From CAXBNB01 sp965267535 (lineage in GTDB: Bacteria > Bacteroidota > Bacteroidia > Cytophagales > Cyclobacteriaceae), in contig OZ254082.1 of the NCBI GenBank assembly GCA_965267535.1, positions 3,348,001-3,412,000 on the forward strand: a stretch of DNA of 64,000 nucleotides. The letters are read 5' to 3'. Below, piece by piece: positions 45,449-55,063 of this stretch. A model generated the notes under the pieces. That model did no database searches and was not told where the DNA came from. It worked only from the letters and a program-made list of their open reading frames with translations. Position 1 is the stretch's first letter; every line of letters starts with the position of its first letter. A program made the translations under genes and the position numbers.

Positions 45449-47878
45449 TTAATTTGACTTTACTTTTTCGGGCTTGCCGGCAGTTTTCATCTCCAGCTTA
45501 AGACTGGCCTGATCGCTTCCTGAAAACGTACAGTCCACCTTCAATTTATGACTTCCCTTGCTCAAAGTAAACTTTGCCGGATCTACGCTCACACTGCTTA
45601 TAGCATTCCAACTGTTGTCGTACAACACTACCTTGTCGCCCCCATCATACTTTAGGTATTGGCCGGCCTTGATACGAATGGGTAGATCGATTTTTTTATA
45701 ATCATCTATTTCCAAAAACAAACCTGATGCTGTTGCTCCATTGGTTGTTTGAAGAATAAAGCCCACAGGTTGCTCTGCATGCGGGTTTTCCATCTCAAAT
45801 TCTGTCCAAACGGGCTCTCCGGGTTGCCTTATTTTCAATTTGTGCTCAAAGCGCTGCACATGATAGGGTATGAGTTGCCATTCGTTTTCTGACACGGTTT
45901 GCAGCGAAAATTCCGCTTTGATGTCTTCCATCCTTTTCTTTTGGTCATCTGAAAAAGCCTTACTCATACGCGCCTTTTCCCATTGTTTTATTTTTTCCAG
46001 TATTTCATCACCAAATCCATTTTTGGCTACAAGAGAAGCCGAAGTAACCAAGGCATACCCTGCGTCAAACGCCGCACTACGAGCCAGCATCCACTCTATG
46101 TCTTCCAGACTGGTGTTGTCGCGCATGCTAAACCAACCCAACATACACGGGATGAAATTTCTCCTGAAATAGTCCTGATTGAGCAAACGGTAAGCGGTCT
46201 GACTTTCTCTAAATCCGGCATACCACGGCTCTCCCCAGTTCATACGGGTAAACATGTGCCAAAAGTAGTGCCCCGGTCTGCTGGCGTCCATTATGTAGTC
46301 GTTTTTGATTTCGGGTTGCAGGTTGTCGTACCAGTTTTTTACAAACAACACCTCGCCATAGGCTCCCATTCCGGTAGAAAGATTCCCTTCCAGTCCGTCA
46401 AAAGATATTTGCTTCAAGCCCGTTTCGTTGTAGAGCTTTGCCAGCCTGGCCGACACTTCCAGCGACAGTTCTGTATTGGTCAGGAATGTCTTGTAGCCGT
46501 GATCAGCCAGTTTCGCTACTTCAACACCTTTGTCATGAGCCGATACTGAGGTGTTAAATGCACCTCTTTCACAATTGAGTAGTGTCCAGGGTGCTTTTTC
46601 AGACACACGCTCGTAGCGTATCAGTTCTGCACCGATCATCACTGCATGCAGACTGTTGTTTTTCATTTGGTTAAAAAACTTAGGGTCTGCTATCTCTATG
46701 TTCTTTTCTGTAGCAGATATGGCTTTCGTCAATGTGCTTACACCTACTCTTGCTAGCCGCTTGTCAGGCACGGGCGTCACATAGGGGTCGTTTGTTGTGA
46801 TAAAGTTGGAAAGCGTATGCACTCCTACTTTTACTCCGGCTGCTTCTGCTTTCTCTACACAGGTTTTCATGCTTTCCCAGTTGTTGGGAAACCCCCCGGG
46901 ATGCAAATCAAAGTGTCCCCAGTTTTGGAACGGCCCTCCCTGATAAAGGTATTTCAATCCTGCTTTTTTAGTCAAAGCAATAGCTTCTTCTATATTCTGC
47001 TCATTAAACCCCTGAATCAGATAGGCTGAGGTAGCGTCTGTTGCGCGTTTGGCCCACACTCCGTTCAACATAGGGTGCGGCAATCCCTCATTTAGCTCTA
47101 TGGCTTCAATCACGTCGAGCACCTGCTCCGGCGCGCATCCAAAGAGGGCTATTTTAGACCCTACCATACCGGCATCCTGATAGGCGGGTGCTGTATAGTA
47201 TTCGTGATTCATACTGGGTACTACCCGCTCCGTGGATCGGTTTCGGGTGTAGGCTTGCAAGGAGCTGCCATAATCCTGCGGCAAACCCGTATGCCCTCTG
47301 TAGAGTATGTTGAGCGAATCAGAAATGTCTACAAGACTTGTGGTTGCAAAAATATTGTAAGAGGGAGTTGAATCATCTTCTCTGGAAGGATACCCACCTA
47401 ATGTACGCGGATTGAGTGCTTGTATACCTATGGAAAAATCTTTGTTCCTCACAACACCCACAGTCTCACCTACTGTCTCTTTGATGGTGGTTTGAAACGG
47501 CCCCCAAAGCACCAGTTCTACTTTTTCCTTTTGAGTGAGTGCAGTGAGCTCCAACGTGATATAACTTTCCTGACGCACTACTTTCACAGTAGCCTCTACT
47601 TCGTTTTCTGGAAACTGCAAAGTCAACATCCCCGAATTTTCGTCGTAGTGGGCTTGCGAAGGGTACTCATACTCGCCACCCACGCGAATACCCAGCAGGG
47701 CATGTTCTTCTGTGAGGTGAGCATAATTTGTACCGGTCGTTTTGTCGGACAGTTTTGTAATCTGCCCCCGGGCATTAAAATCAAGCTGCAAATCTCCTGC
47801 AGCAAATTGCACTTCACTCTGTTGGCAGGCTCCTACCCACAAGGCCAGTGCTATCAAATAAATCCATTTGTATTTCAT
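45449..47878 (-). CDS. Glycosidase-like lipoprotein of uncertain family
   Basis: An 809-residue predicted lipoprotein (signal peptide, lipobox VGACQQ at Cys18). The N-terminal ~250 residues look like a beta-sandwich; the centre (~270-610) has the beta/alpha rhythm of a TIM barrel ('KAGLKYLYQGGPFQNWGHFD', 'AAGVKVGVHTLSNFITTNDP', 'GLKQISFDGLEGNLSTG' with a possible catalytic Asp, 'DYIMDASRPGHYFWHMFTRM'); the C-terminal ~150 residues are again beta-rich. Last gene of a minus-strand polysaccharide utilisation locus ending at the terminator 45377-45407. I do not recognise a CAZy family with certainty. It starts 17 nt after the GH172 gene, so they are co-transcribed. Confidence 0.7.
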   Translation of the reverse strand: MKYKWIYLIALALWVGACQQSEVQFAAGDLQLDFNARGQITKLSDKTTGTNYAHLTEEHALLGIRVGGEYEYPSQAHYDENSGMLTLQFPENEVEATVKVVRQESYITLELTALTQKEKVELVLWGPFQTTIKETVGETVGVVRNKDFSIGIQALNPRTLGGYPSREDDSTPSYNIFATTSLVDISDSLNILYRGHTGLPQDYGSSLQAYTRNRSTERVVPSMNHEYYTAPAYQDAGMVGSKIALFGCAPEQVLDVIEAIELNEGLPHPMLNGVWAKRATDATSAYLIQGFNEQNIEEAIALTKKAGLKYLYQGGPFQNWGHFDLHPGGFPNNWESMKTCVEKAEAAGVKVGVHTLSNFITTNDPYVTPVPDKRLARVGVSTLTKAISATEKNIEIADPKFFNQMKNNSLHAVMIGAELIRYERVSEKAPWTLLNCERGAFNTSVSAHDKGVEVAKLADHGYKTFLTNTELSLEVSARLAKLYNETGLKQISFDGLEGNLSTGMGAYGEVLFVKNWYDNLQPEIKNDYIMDASRPGHYFWHMFTRMNWGEPWYAGFRESQTAYRLLNQDYFRRNFIPCMLGWFSMRDNTSLEDIEWMLARSAAFDAGYALVTSASLVAKNGFGDEILEKIKQWEKARMSKAFSDDQKKRMEDIKAEFSLQTVSENEWQLIPYHVQRFEHKLKIRQPGEPVWTEFEMENPHAEQPVGFILQTTNGATASGLFLEIDDYKKIDLPIRIKAGQYLKYDGGDKVVLYDNSWNAISSVSVDPAKFTLSKGSHKLKVDCTFSGSDQASLKLEMKTAGKPEKVKSN

Positions 47879-47895
47879 CTTTTTAGGTGTATTAA

Positions 47896-49980
47896 TTATC
47901 GGTTTAAAAAATCATTTTCTACTATAAAAAAATCCAAACCCAACGCTTGTTTACCCTTTACTGAGTGTCCTTTTTTAGCTCCTTTATATTCAAATCGTAT
48001 AACAAAAGCATTGTCTTTGGGCATGCTCTCACCCAGGTTTACATAAGGGGTAGTCATGCCGTGATGCTCTGAGTATAAGCTCTGAGATGCTTTCAATGCT
48101 CCGTTTACATAAATATCGAAATCACCACAGACTTTGCCCATAGTAGCAGCAAAGCGCAGGGTTGACTGCTCAAACTGTTCTGTGATTTTCAATTCAGCAA
48201 AATCTCCCTCATTTTCAAACCAGAGGTTTTTCATAGCGCCACTACTCAACTCGCCCCATTGCGGTATATCGGCAAAATCTTCTTTTACGCCCGCACTCTT
48301 GTTTACTATCTCTATAATCTCAGCTTCCAAAGCCCCATCCACTACATACTGTTGGCTTTTGGCTTGCTCTACTTCGGCTTGCAACTGCTCCAGTGTGGTC
48401 AGTTTTCTGGCTGCCATTTCGGGCAGGGGCTTTCGGTTGTGCTTTACGCCCGGCAGAGCGTACCAAAAGGTAGTTTGCGCATATTGGAGCCTGTGCCAGC
48501 GCTGGCGTGTACCACAGGAGGATTCAAAGTCGAATCGAATTTTGCGCTGAAACGGAATAGCATCCAATACACGCGTACGACTGCAAATATTGTACCCCAT
48601 AGATCGTGGGTTGGCTACCATAATATTGCCCACAAAAGGCTTGGAAAACTCATCTTCGGGCGTAGGCACTTTGCCTCCGGCCCAGCCGTAGTAGTCTTCT
48701 GTACCTGTCCCAAAATGTGAAGGAAAGTTTTTATCCAGATCTTCGTCTATATAGATTTTTTCATCTCCTTCGCCCCACCAGCCTTCACGGGGATTCAGCA
48801 CAGTCCATTCATCGCCCACAATCACACCTTTGCCTTCCGCTTCGAGGAAGTTCCAGTCGTAAAGAGGAAAAGTAGGTGTAGGGTCATCCATACGCCATGT
48901 TGCATGAAAATACATAGAATTATCCGACCAGGTGTACTCATCGGTGGTTACTGTCATCTTTGCATGCACACTTACATCGCTTGTGTTTTCAAGAAAGAGA
49001 GAAGCTTCGTTTTGATAGGGCATCATCCACCGGCAAACCATAGTACCGTCGGAGGTTACCGTACGCTCCCACATTTGATAAGGGTGTATCTTACTCACAT
49101 TGTTGAAGAAATCGCCAATTGGGGCCCAGATCGTTTCTTCTCCGTCGAACTCCGCCCTGAGCACTACCGACCTCAGTGCCTGCGCCATATCTTCGGTTTG
49201 GCTCAGTTTTATTTCCAGCCGAGTGATGGCATTCCCATTGTCTAAAGTCATGGCAATAGGATCTCCTTTTTGCAGCTTTTTCGTCACCGTTGCTTTCTTT
49301 CCTTTGGGCTCAGGTGGGTTGTTTAGCGCTTTTGCAACGTCCTTTTGCAGACCTGCCGTCTGTTCATACTCCTCCATGGTGAAGGTTTTCACGGGCGTAC
49401 CGGGCGGATACTTTCGGTAGTTGATGATGTAGTAAAATGCTTTATTGTCCATCGTGATTTTACAACTTTTGGCATAGGGTATAGGAAAATAGAGATTACC
49501 GGCGCGGGTAGACTCTTCGGCAAAGGGCGGCTTGATAAAGTCCTGCCCTTTTACCAACTGAAAAAAATTTGTTGATAATGTGGGCGTAGTTTCTCCATCG
49601 AGGTAAAAGTTGATATTTGCCCCTGTGGTGTCGTTCAGCCCATAGTAAAAGCAGACTGCCCATATTTTAGTAATTACGCCGGGACCATCGTCTTCCATCA
49701 AAACCCACTCTTTTTTACCGTTGTTTTCTTCTACCCTGATGGCACTTACACCATCGCTATCGGCAAACCACCCCGGCTTATCCGGCGATACCGACTCCCT
49801 GTTGTAGCTACTGGCCTGCAGCGACTTGTAGTTGGTATCGGGAAATCTCGTAATCAGCTCACGATCAATCATTTCATGCAAAAGACTGGTAATACTTATT
49901 TCTTTCTCTTTGTTTTCAAAAGAGCAGGAAATAGCTGTCAGCATGGCCACAAGCCATGCGATTGGTAGGATCTTCCTCAT
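47896..49980 (-). CDS. GH172-family (DUF2961) glycoside hydrolase lipoprotein
   Basis: A 694-residue predicted lipoprotein (lipobox LTAISCS, Cys19). The body matches the DUF2961 family, now GH172: 'DDGPGVITKIWAVCFYYG', 'GETTPTLSTNFFQLVKGQDF', and the hallmark 'HFGTGTEDYYGWAGGKVPTP' near residue 415, followed by 'AIPFQRKIRFDFESSCGTRQ'. Characterised GH172 enzymes form beta-jelly-roll oligomers and act on arabinofuranose or fructofuranose linkages (for example D-arabinanase and difructose-anhydride enzymes). A C-terminal beta domain (~580-690) may bind sugar. Within this locus it hints that the target glycan has furanose side groups, next to alpha-galactosidase-like enzymes. Confidence 0.88.
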   Translation of the reverse strand: MRKILPIAWLVAMLTAISCSFENKEKEISITSLLHEMIDRELITRFPDTNYKSLQASSYNRESVSPDKPGWFADSDGVSAIRVEENNGKKEWVLMEDDGPGVITKIWAVCFYYGLNDTTGANINFYLDGETTPTLSTNFFQLVKGQDFIKPPFAEESTRAGNLYFPIPYAKSCKITMDNKAFYYIINYRKYPPGTPVKTFTMEEYEQTAGLQKDVAKALNNPPEPKGKKATVTKKLQKGDPIAMTLDNGNAITRLEIKLSQTEDMAQALRSVVLRAEFDGEETIWAPIGDFFNNVSKIHPYQMWERTVTSDGTMVCRWMMPYQNEASLFLENTSDVSVHAKMTVTTDEYTWSDNSMYFHATWRMDDPTPTFPLYDWNFLEAEGKGVIVGDEWTVLNPREGWWGEGDEKIYIDEDLDKNFPSHFGTGTEDYYGWAGGKVPTPEDEFSKPFVGNIMVANPRSMGYNICSRTRVLDAIPFQRKIRFDFESSCGTRQRWHRLQYAQTTFWYALPGVKHNRKPLPEMAARKLTTLEQLQAEVEQAKSQQYVVDGALEAEIIEIVNKSAGVKEDFADIPQWGELSSGAMKNLWFENEGDFAELKITEQFEQSTLRFAATMGKVCGDFDIYVNGALKASQSLYSEHHGMTTPYVNLGESMPKDNAFVIRFEYKGAKKGHSVKGKQALGLDFFIVENDFLNR

Positions 49981-50018
49981 CTATTATGTATCTGTTTTTT
50001 CGGTTTGTATTATTTGAA

Positions 50019-50060
50019 CCTGTCCGGTTCTTACTATGCAGTATTGAAAAACCGGACAGG
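50019..50060 (-). other. Intercistronic hairpin in the glycosidase operon
   Basis: Perfect 11-nt arms CCTGTCCGGTT (50019-50029) and AACCGGACAGG (50050-50060) lie between the stop of the 50084 gene and the start of the GH172 gene. There is no clean U-run on the sense strand, so it may tune read-through or mRNA stability. It is not a copy of the REP motif. Confidence 0.55.
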
Positions 50061-50083
50061 CCGTATTGGCTACTTCTCTTTAC

Positions 50084-52900
50084 TTACTCTATCACCAACC
50101 AGGTATTGCCCATGGCCGGTACTTTTATCTCTACCTCTACATTGTAGTCGCGATCTACTGTGTATGTTTTCGCCTCCCCTTCTTCCACAGAAATTGTAGC
50201 CTTATCGTGCAATCCGGTGTAGTACATAGGTATTTTCACTTTCTTCACTATGGCTTCATTGGTAGGGTTAAAATACATCACCAATCCTTTTTCTTTCAGT
50301 TCAGGGTTCACATGCATCATGCCGTCTATATCTCTACCGTCAGCACGCTTTAGGTGAACAATGGGCGAGTTGAGTATCTCCCTGTATTTTTTATACCACT
50401 TTACTACTTTAATCACAGTCTGCTTGGTTCGCTCTGTATCGTATAGTCTGGGTCCGCGGTAGCAGGCCTGCACTCCAGTGCCGTAGTTTTGCATCATGTG
50501 TGCTTCGTAGGCATCCAGGTGCTCGTCCAGCGGCTCTATGGTTGCGGCTGCTCCTCCTCCATGGTACTGAGTAAGCGGCACAAAGGTCCAACTCATACTG
50601 GGCATTCGCTCCCATGTACCGTCGTAGATGTTTTGACGACCGAGCACCAGCTGCCGCTCTCTGGGTAGCGACCAGTTTACTTCTCTGTAGCCTATTCCGT
50701 TTTTGGTGCTGCCACTCAGGTAATACCAGTCGGGAATGTTGAGCGATATGCCATTTTCATTGCTCCACTTGTAATAATGCGTGATCCTTTTCCATGCTTT
50801 CCACTGTGAATCTTCCACTCCTTTGTGAGCTACATGTGAGGTAGAGGCACAAAACTGCCCGGGATATGAACCGTCGTGCTCCAGCAGGTCAAAACCGGTT
50901 TTTTCAAAGAAGGTTTTCAGTTTTTTGAAATAATCAATCCCCCACTGACTATTGAGACAGGGCGAGCTGCCATGAATCATTCCTCCCCGCTTTCCTGTTT
51001 TGGGGTTGATCACGTCTACTTCTTCGCTTATCCACCTGCTGGACAGCAGTGAATACCCTCCCAATTCGATACCACGTTCGTGTGCGTAATCTGCCAGTGC
51101 TTTGAATTTTTCTATGTTTTGGCGCGATGTATCTTCCATATTCAGCCCACTGCCAAAACTGAGTATTACCATTTCATAGCCTGTTTCCTTACATTGGTCT
51201 ATCGCGGTTTTGACTTTCTGTTCGTCTGTAGTGGTCAGGTGCAAAAAGAGCGGGTTTTCTGTCGTCCATGGCGCCAGCACTTTGTACATTCTGTTGGTTG
51301 TCAATCCTTTTCGTTGACGGTCGTAGGTGTCGTATGGCAACTCCCACACTCTGAACGATTCAAACTCCTGTCCTTTTTCTATGGTTTCGTCAGGTCCCAA
51401 CGGCAGCTTGCACTCCAGTAAGCAGGGGGTATTTCGGGGGTAATTGGCCTGCGAGGTATAGCGTGGGTCTTTTTCCCAGTGCACCACCTGGTTGGCTCCT
51501 CTCATGCTCATGGCATGAAATTCATAGTCGCTTTCTACGTGAATATTTGGCAGCATCCAGCCTGTTTCACCCCGTTCTACTGCACTTTCGGGTTCTATCA
51601 TGGCCAGCTGCTCAGCTACAAAGCTATCCAGTGTTATGTCCTTATCTCCTGTATTGTGAATGGTAAACCACTTACTGATCAGCGGTATGCCATCATAGAT
51701 TTCATAGTGTACTTCCACTTTTACTCCGGATAGTTCGTTGTGCGTGTAAGTAAAAATCAGTTCTTTACCCTTTGTCGATTCTTTTTCTACCAAAGACCAT
51801 CGCCTGTTTTTCCAGTTGATTCGGGGTTTTATTTCTTCTACCCGAAAAGTTTGAACCTGAAACGACCCTGCAGGGCTCCACATCTGGTCGAGCCACTCTC
51901 TTTTGAGGTAACCGTACTCTACCTGACCATCGAGTCCTCCTACCCAATATTCTTCTCCATCTATGGTAAGGAGAGCTTCAGGCCCCACTCCACGCAACAT
52001 GGTTTCGCCGGTCACCAGATTAGTAAAATCTACAGTAGCGCAGTTGGGGCTCACCCTAAACGTACGGCTTACCAGCCCATTAGAAAGTATGATTTCTTTT
52101 TCACTTTCTCCCTGCATCACCTGCGATGGCAGTGTTACTTTTTCTACCAACCAGTCTTGCTGTACTCCATCAGTATAGGCTGTAGACGTTTTGGGCAGCT
52201 GCTGTACGAGTGGCGCTATGGTCGATGCAAACTGCCCATCGGCTTTTTGCATGCGTGCCAAATAGTTGCTATCTACTATTTGCGGACGAAATCCTGCAAA
52301 ATAGCAGGTAGGATCTATCCAAACGGCATGATCGCCAGACACCCCGTCTCCGGCATCTTCTACTGCCAACTCAAGCAGTTGCACTCCTTTTACTTTCAGG
52401 TCTACATCCAGAGGCTTACTGCCTCCTTTTACCTTTTTACTTTTCCAGAGCACCTTGCCGTCTCCTTTTATCACAAATCTGACAGATCCGGATGCTATGG
52501 AAGTCTCTGTATTGGCTATGCCTACAAACTTACGGTTGTCCCCTTCCTCTGTATAAAAAAGCTTGGTGCCGTCTCCCAGTGCGTTGAATTTCACCTCATC
52601 GGACACTTGCCCGGCATCTTGTATGCCTGCCTTTGTGGTAAATCGCTCAGTCTTACCATCGAGGTATACCACTACGGTACTTCTCGATATGGTGCCTATA
52701 CCGTTTTTGTATGGCTGGCCGGCCACCTGTATTTTCTCCCCTGTAATCGCCCGATTCGATTGGGCTTTCCACCAGGGTTGTTCGATTTTGTTTACATCCA
52801 TGCCCGACAGCTTAGCCTGGTCGAGGTTGTCCGATTGTGCCCAAAGAGTGGTACTAATCAGGGAAAGTAGCAGAAAGGTTTTTAGTGTCAAAAAGTTCAT
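50084..52900 (-). CDS. NPCBM-domain glycosidase-like protein (paralogue of the 55064 gene)
   Basis: A 938-residue secreted protein (signal peptide LLLSLISTTLWAQ). An NPCBM-type carbohydrate-binding domain spans about residues 25-195 ('PWWKAQSNRAITGEKIQVAG', 'AVEDAGDGVSGDHAVWIDPT'). A beta-rich domain follows (~245-480), then a TIM-barrel-like catalytic part (~540-830) with 'GYEMVILSFGSGLNMED', 'GIELGGYSLLSSRW', a probable catalytic Asp near 676 in 'LLEHDGSYPG', and 'TFVPLTQYHGGGAAATIEPL'. A C-terminal beta domain ends the chain. The 978-residue protein at 55064 shares these motifs. The fold resembles alpha-galactosidase-type enzymes, but I cannot place it in a known family. Confidence 0.8.
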   Translation of the reverse strand: MNFLTLKTFLLLSLISTTLWAQSDNLDQAKLSGMDVNKIEQPWWKAQSNRAITGEKIQVAGQPYKNGIGTISRSTVVVYLDGKTERFTTKAGIQDAGQVSDEVKFNALGDGTKLFYTEEGDNRKFVGIANTETSIASGSVRFVIKGDGKVLWKSKKVKGGSKPLDVDLKVKGVQLLELAVEDAGDGVSGDHAVWIDPTCYFAGFRPQIVDSNYLARMQKADGQFASTIAPLVQQLPKTSTAYTDGVQQDWLVEKVTLPSQVMQGESEKEIILSNGLVSRTFRVSPNCATVDFTNLVTGETMLRGVGPEALLTIDGEEYWVGGLDGQVEYGYLKREWLDQMWSPAGSFQVQTFRVEEIKPRINWKNRRWSLVEKESTKGKELIFTYTHNELSGVKVEVHYEIYDGIPLISKWFTIHNTGDKDITLDSFVAEQLAMIEPESAVERGETGWMLPNIHVESDYEFHAMSMRGANQVVHWEKDPRYTSQANYPRNTPCLLECKLPLGPDETIEKGQEFESFRVWELPYDTYDRQRKGLTTNRMYKVLAPWTTENPLFLHLTTTDEQKVKTAIDQCKETGYEMVILSFGSGLNMEDTSRQNIEKFKALADYAHERGIELGGYSLLSSRWISEEVDVINPKTGKRGGMIHGSSPCLNSQWGIDYFKKLKTFFEKTGFDLLEHDGSYPGQFCASTSHVAHKGVEDSQWKAWKRITHYYKWSNENGISLNIPDWYYLSGSTKNGIGYREVNWSLPRERQLVLGRQNIYDGTWERMPSMSWTFVPLTQYHGGGAAATIEPLDEHLDAYEAHMMQNYGTGVQACYRGPRLYDTERTKQTVIKVVKWYKKYREILNSPIVHLKRADGRDIDGMMHVNPELKEKGLVMYFNPTNEAIVKKVKIPMYYTGLHDKATISVEEGEAKTYTVDRDYNVEVEIKVPAMGNTWLVIE

Positions 52901-52929
52901 TTTAGTTATTTATTCAGCTTATAGTTAGT

Positions 52930-55014
52930 TTATTGAAATTCTAAAATCTTGACTTGCCCCGGAAGTAGGTCAATCTTCATGTCATCACCATAGGTGAAGG
53001 TGTTGCCCAACTGTCCGGTCATATTTTCCAAAGGGGAAGATAGTGTGTATTTTTTGGTTCCGGGAATAACTCCCATTTTCCTGTCGAGTGAAAAAGCATA
53101 GGTCTGCTGCTGATCCGACGGATTATGAATAGAGATATAGCCACCGTTTTCGTTCCAGGCTGTATAGCCATACACATCGTTTTGGGAGGGGTTTCCTCCG
53201 TGCATTTTTGCTCTTTTAAAATACGGAAATACCTTATGCGCCCACTTCAGCCCGTCAGCCAGTACATCCCAGTCGGTCTCTGACAATTGCTGTGTTTTGA
53301 TATAAAGCTCGATAAATCCCGTACCTCGCGACAGATTCATCCATAGGTATTCGGCAAATTTTTCAGCACTCTCTCCTGTTTTTACTTTCTTGGGTTCGTG
53401 GTTGAACACCGAATGTATCGGAAATTGCGTTTTTTCGGTTTGCCAGGTATCGTAATACACCCCGTCACGATATACCAGCTCCTGCGTACGGTTACTGCCT
53501 CCTGCAGCATCACCGGCATTGATCATCCATACAGCATCGATATACATGAGCCACCACGGACTCAGGTACGCACCGTTTGATATAACCACATACACGTCGG
53601 GGTTGACTTCATGTTGTTTTTCAAACAACTGCATCAATCGCTCTGTACCTGCTACCAGGTAGTAGGTTTTCAATTCATCGTATTTGGGGTCGTTGAGTCG
53701 TTCGTCGGATGCTGTCATGCCTTCTACTCCCAATTGAGGCATGTGCGGTATGCCATAACGATCGCCTTGAAGTTCAAACTCGCGGATATTGAGATGGCCA
53801 AACACACCGTCGAGTTTAAAATACGTCACCCCGTTGCGGGTGAGTTCTATGATTCGGTCTTCCAGCAGCTGCATGTATTTTGGCCCTGCCATAGACATCC
53901 AGTTGTTCAATACTTCAAATCCTTGCTCTTTGTATTTTTTAGCAGCAGGCTGTGCTCCAAACAAGCACCCCGGACTCATCCACAGGCCTAAGGTAGACTG
54001 TGCATTTTCCACACTGGACTTGCTGGTAGCAAAATCGGGATCAAATTTAGCATTCACTTTCCAGGTTTTATCAGACCAGTCGGCTTGTACATCCTGCCAA
54101 CCATCGTCTATTACATAGGCTCTCAAAGGGGGTACCCCTCTTTTGGCTACCAGCTCCTGATGTACGGTAGTTACGCTACCTGCGAACTTGTCTTTGTCTA
54201 CTCCGTTCCAAAAGTCAAACCAGCTGTTGTACTGTACCTGCAACCGCAGAGGTCTTATGCGCACCTGATCGATGTATTGATAGAAGGTTTCCTGAATATA
54301 TGCGGCATGATCTCCTACACCTACCACCGCCGGATAGGTCGTGTAAGGTTTGCCTGCCTGCAATGTTTTTCCCCACAGATAACCACAGTAGCCCCGACCG
54401 TCTTTTACCGCATTTGATGCAGCGGGAAATTCTACTCCCAAAAAGGCAGCTGTGCTTTGGGTGTAAAGAGGCTGCCCCAGACCGGGCCTCCACTTTGCCG
54501 GCCCTTGTGCAGTAATTTGCTGGATTTGATAGGGCTGGTAAATATCCGATAGCGCCACTGTCTCTATATCTACTCTCTCCAGAGTAAGGTCCTCAGCAGC
54601 TGTGATTGTCAGGTGTTTTCGTGTATAAAAGTCATCGCCTGACAAAGTGTAATACACCTCCACCTGCAACTGGTGGATTTTATTTTCTAACAAAAATCCC
54701 AAAGCTGATTTTTCCTCTTTGAGCACCTTTACAAACGTGAAATCTTCTGAGCTCAATTCTACATCAGTATCCTCAAGGTGAGTTCCTTGTGATAGCCGCA
54801 GCTTAAACTCCATCTTATCCTGAGGTGTCAGGGTTTTAGACAATCTCTTGTTATCTATAGCTGTAGTATACAGCTTGCCTCCTTCTACTTTTATCGTTCG
54901 GGAAATGTGCGGGTTGGATATGGTAAATTCTTTATCGGTACTGCAACTCATCAATACTCCTGTCAATAAAAATGCTATCCCCAAAAACGCTTTTTTCAGC
55001 TTCCTGTACTTCAT
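52930..55014 (-). CDS. GH36-type alpha-galactosidase-like lipoprotein
   Basis: A 695-residue lipoprotein beginning at the ATG at 55014 (MKYRKLKKAFLGIAFLLTGV, lipobox LMSCS); a longer reading adds 11 residues. An N-terminal beta-sandwich (~25-270) precedes the TIM barrel with clan GH-D motifs: 'RAYVIDDGWQDVQADWSDKT', 'LGLWMSPGCLFGAQPAAKKY', and the nucleophile motif 'VTYFKLDGVFGHLNI' (Asp near residue 400), then 'PDVYVVISNGAYLSPWWLMY'. These enzymes are retaining alpha-galactosidases or alpha-N-acetylgalactosaminidases. The gene sits between the two large paralogous glycosidase-like genes with 16-30 nt gaps, so the three are one transcript and probably act on the same glycan. Confidence 0.88.
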   Translation of the reverse strand: MKYRKLKKAFLGIAFLLTGVLMSCSTDKEFTISNPHISRTIKVEGGKLYTTAIDNKRLSKTLTPQDKMEFKLRLSQGTHLEDTDVELSSEDFTFVKVLKEEKSALGFLLENKIHQLQVEVYYTLSGDDFYTRKHLTITAAEDLTLERVDIETVALSDIYQPYQIQQITAQGPAKWRPGLGQPLYTQSTAAFLGVEFPAASNAVKDGRGYCGYLWGKTLQAGKPYTTYPAVVGVGDHAAYIQETFYQYIDQVRIRPLRLQVQYNSWFDFWNGVDKDKFAGSVTTVHQELVAKRGVPPLRAYVIDDGWQDVQADWSDKTWKVNAKFDPDFATSKSSVENAQSTLGLWMSPGCLFGAQPAAKKYKEQGFEVLNNWMSMAGPKYMQLLEDRIIELTRNGVTYFKLDGVFGHLNIREFELQGDRYGIPHMPQLGVEGMTASDERLNDPKYDELKTYYLVAGTERLMQLFEKQHEVNPDVYVVISNGAYLSPWWLMYIDAVWMINAGDAAGGSNRTQELVYRDGVYYDTWQTEKTQFPIHSVFNHEPKKVKTGESAEKFAEYLWMNLSRGTGFIELYIKTQQLSETDWDVLADGLKWAHKVFPYFKRAKMHGGNPSQNDVYGYTAWNENGGYISIHNPSDQQQTYAFSLDRKMGVIPGTKKYTLSSPLENMTGQLGNTFTYGDDMKIDLLPGQVKILEFQ

Positions 55015-55063
55015 CTGTTTGTTTTTCTTTTTATAATTTTTACTCAAAAACGCCTAACCTCCT

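Noticed and set aside
50019..50060. Possible further REP copy (CCTGTCCGGTT inverted pair)
   Set aside because: It shares CCTGTC with the REP motif but differs in the rest of the arm and has a 20-nt loop; treated as an ordinary intercistronic hairpin.
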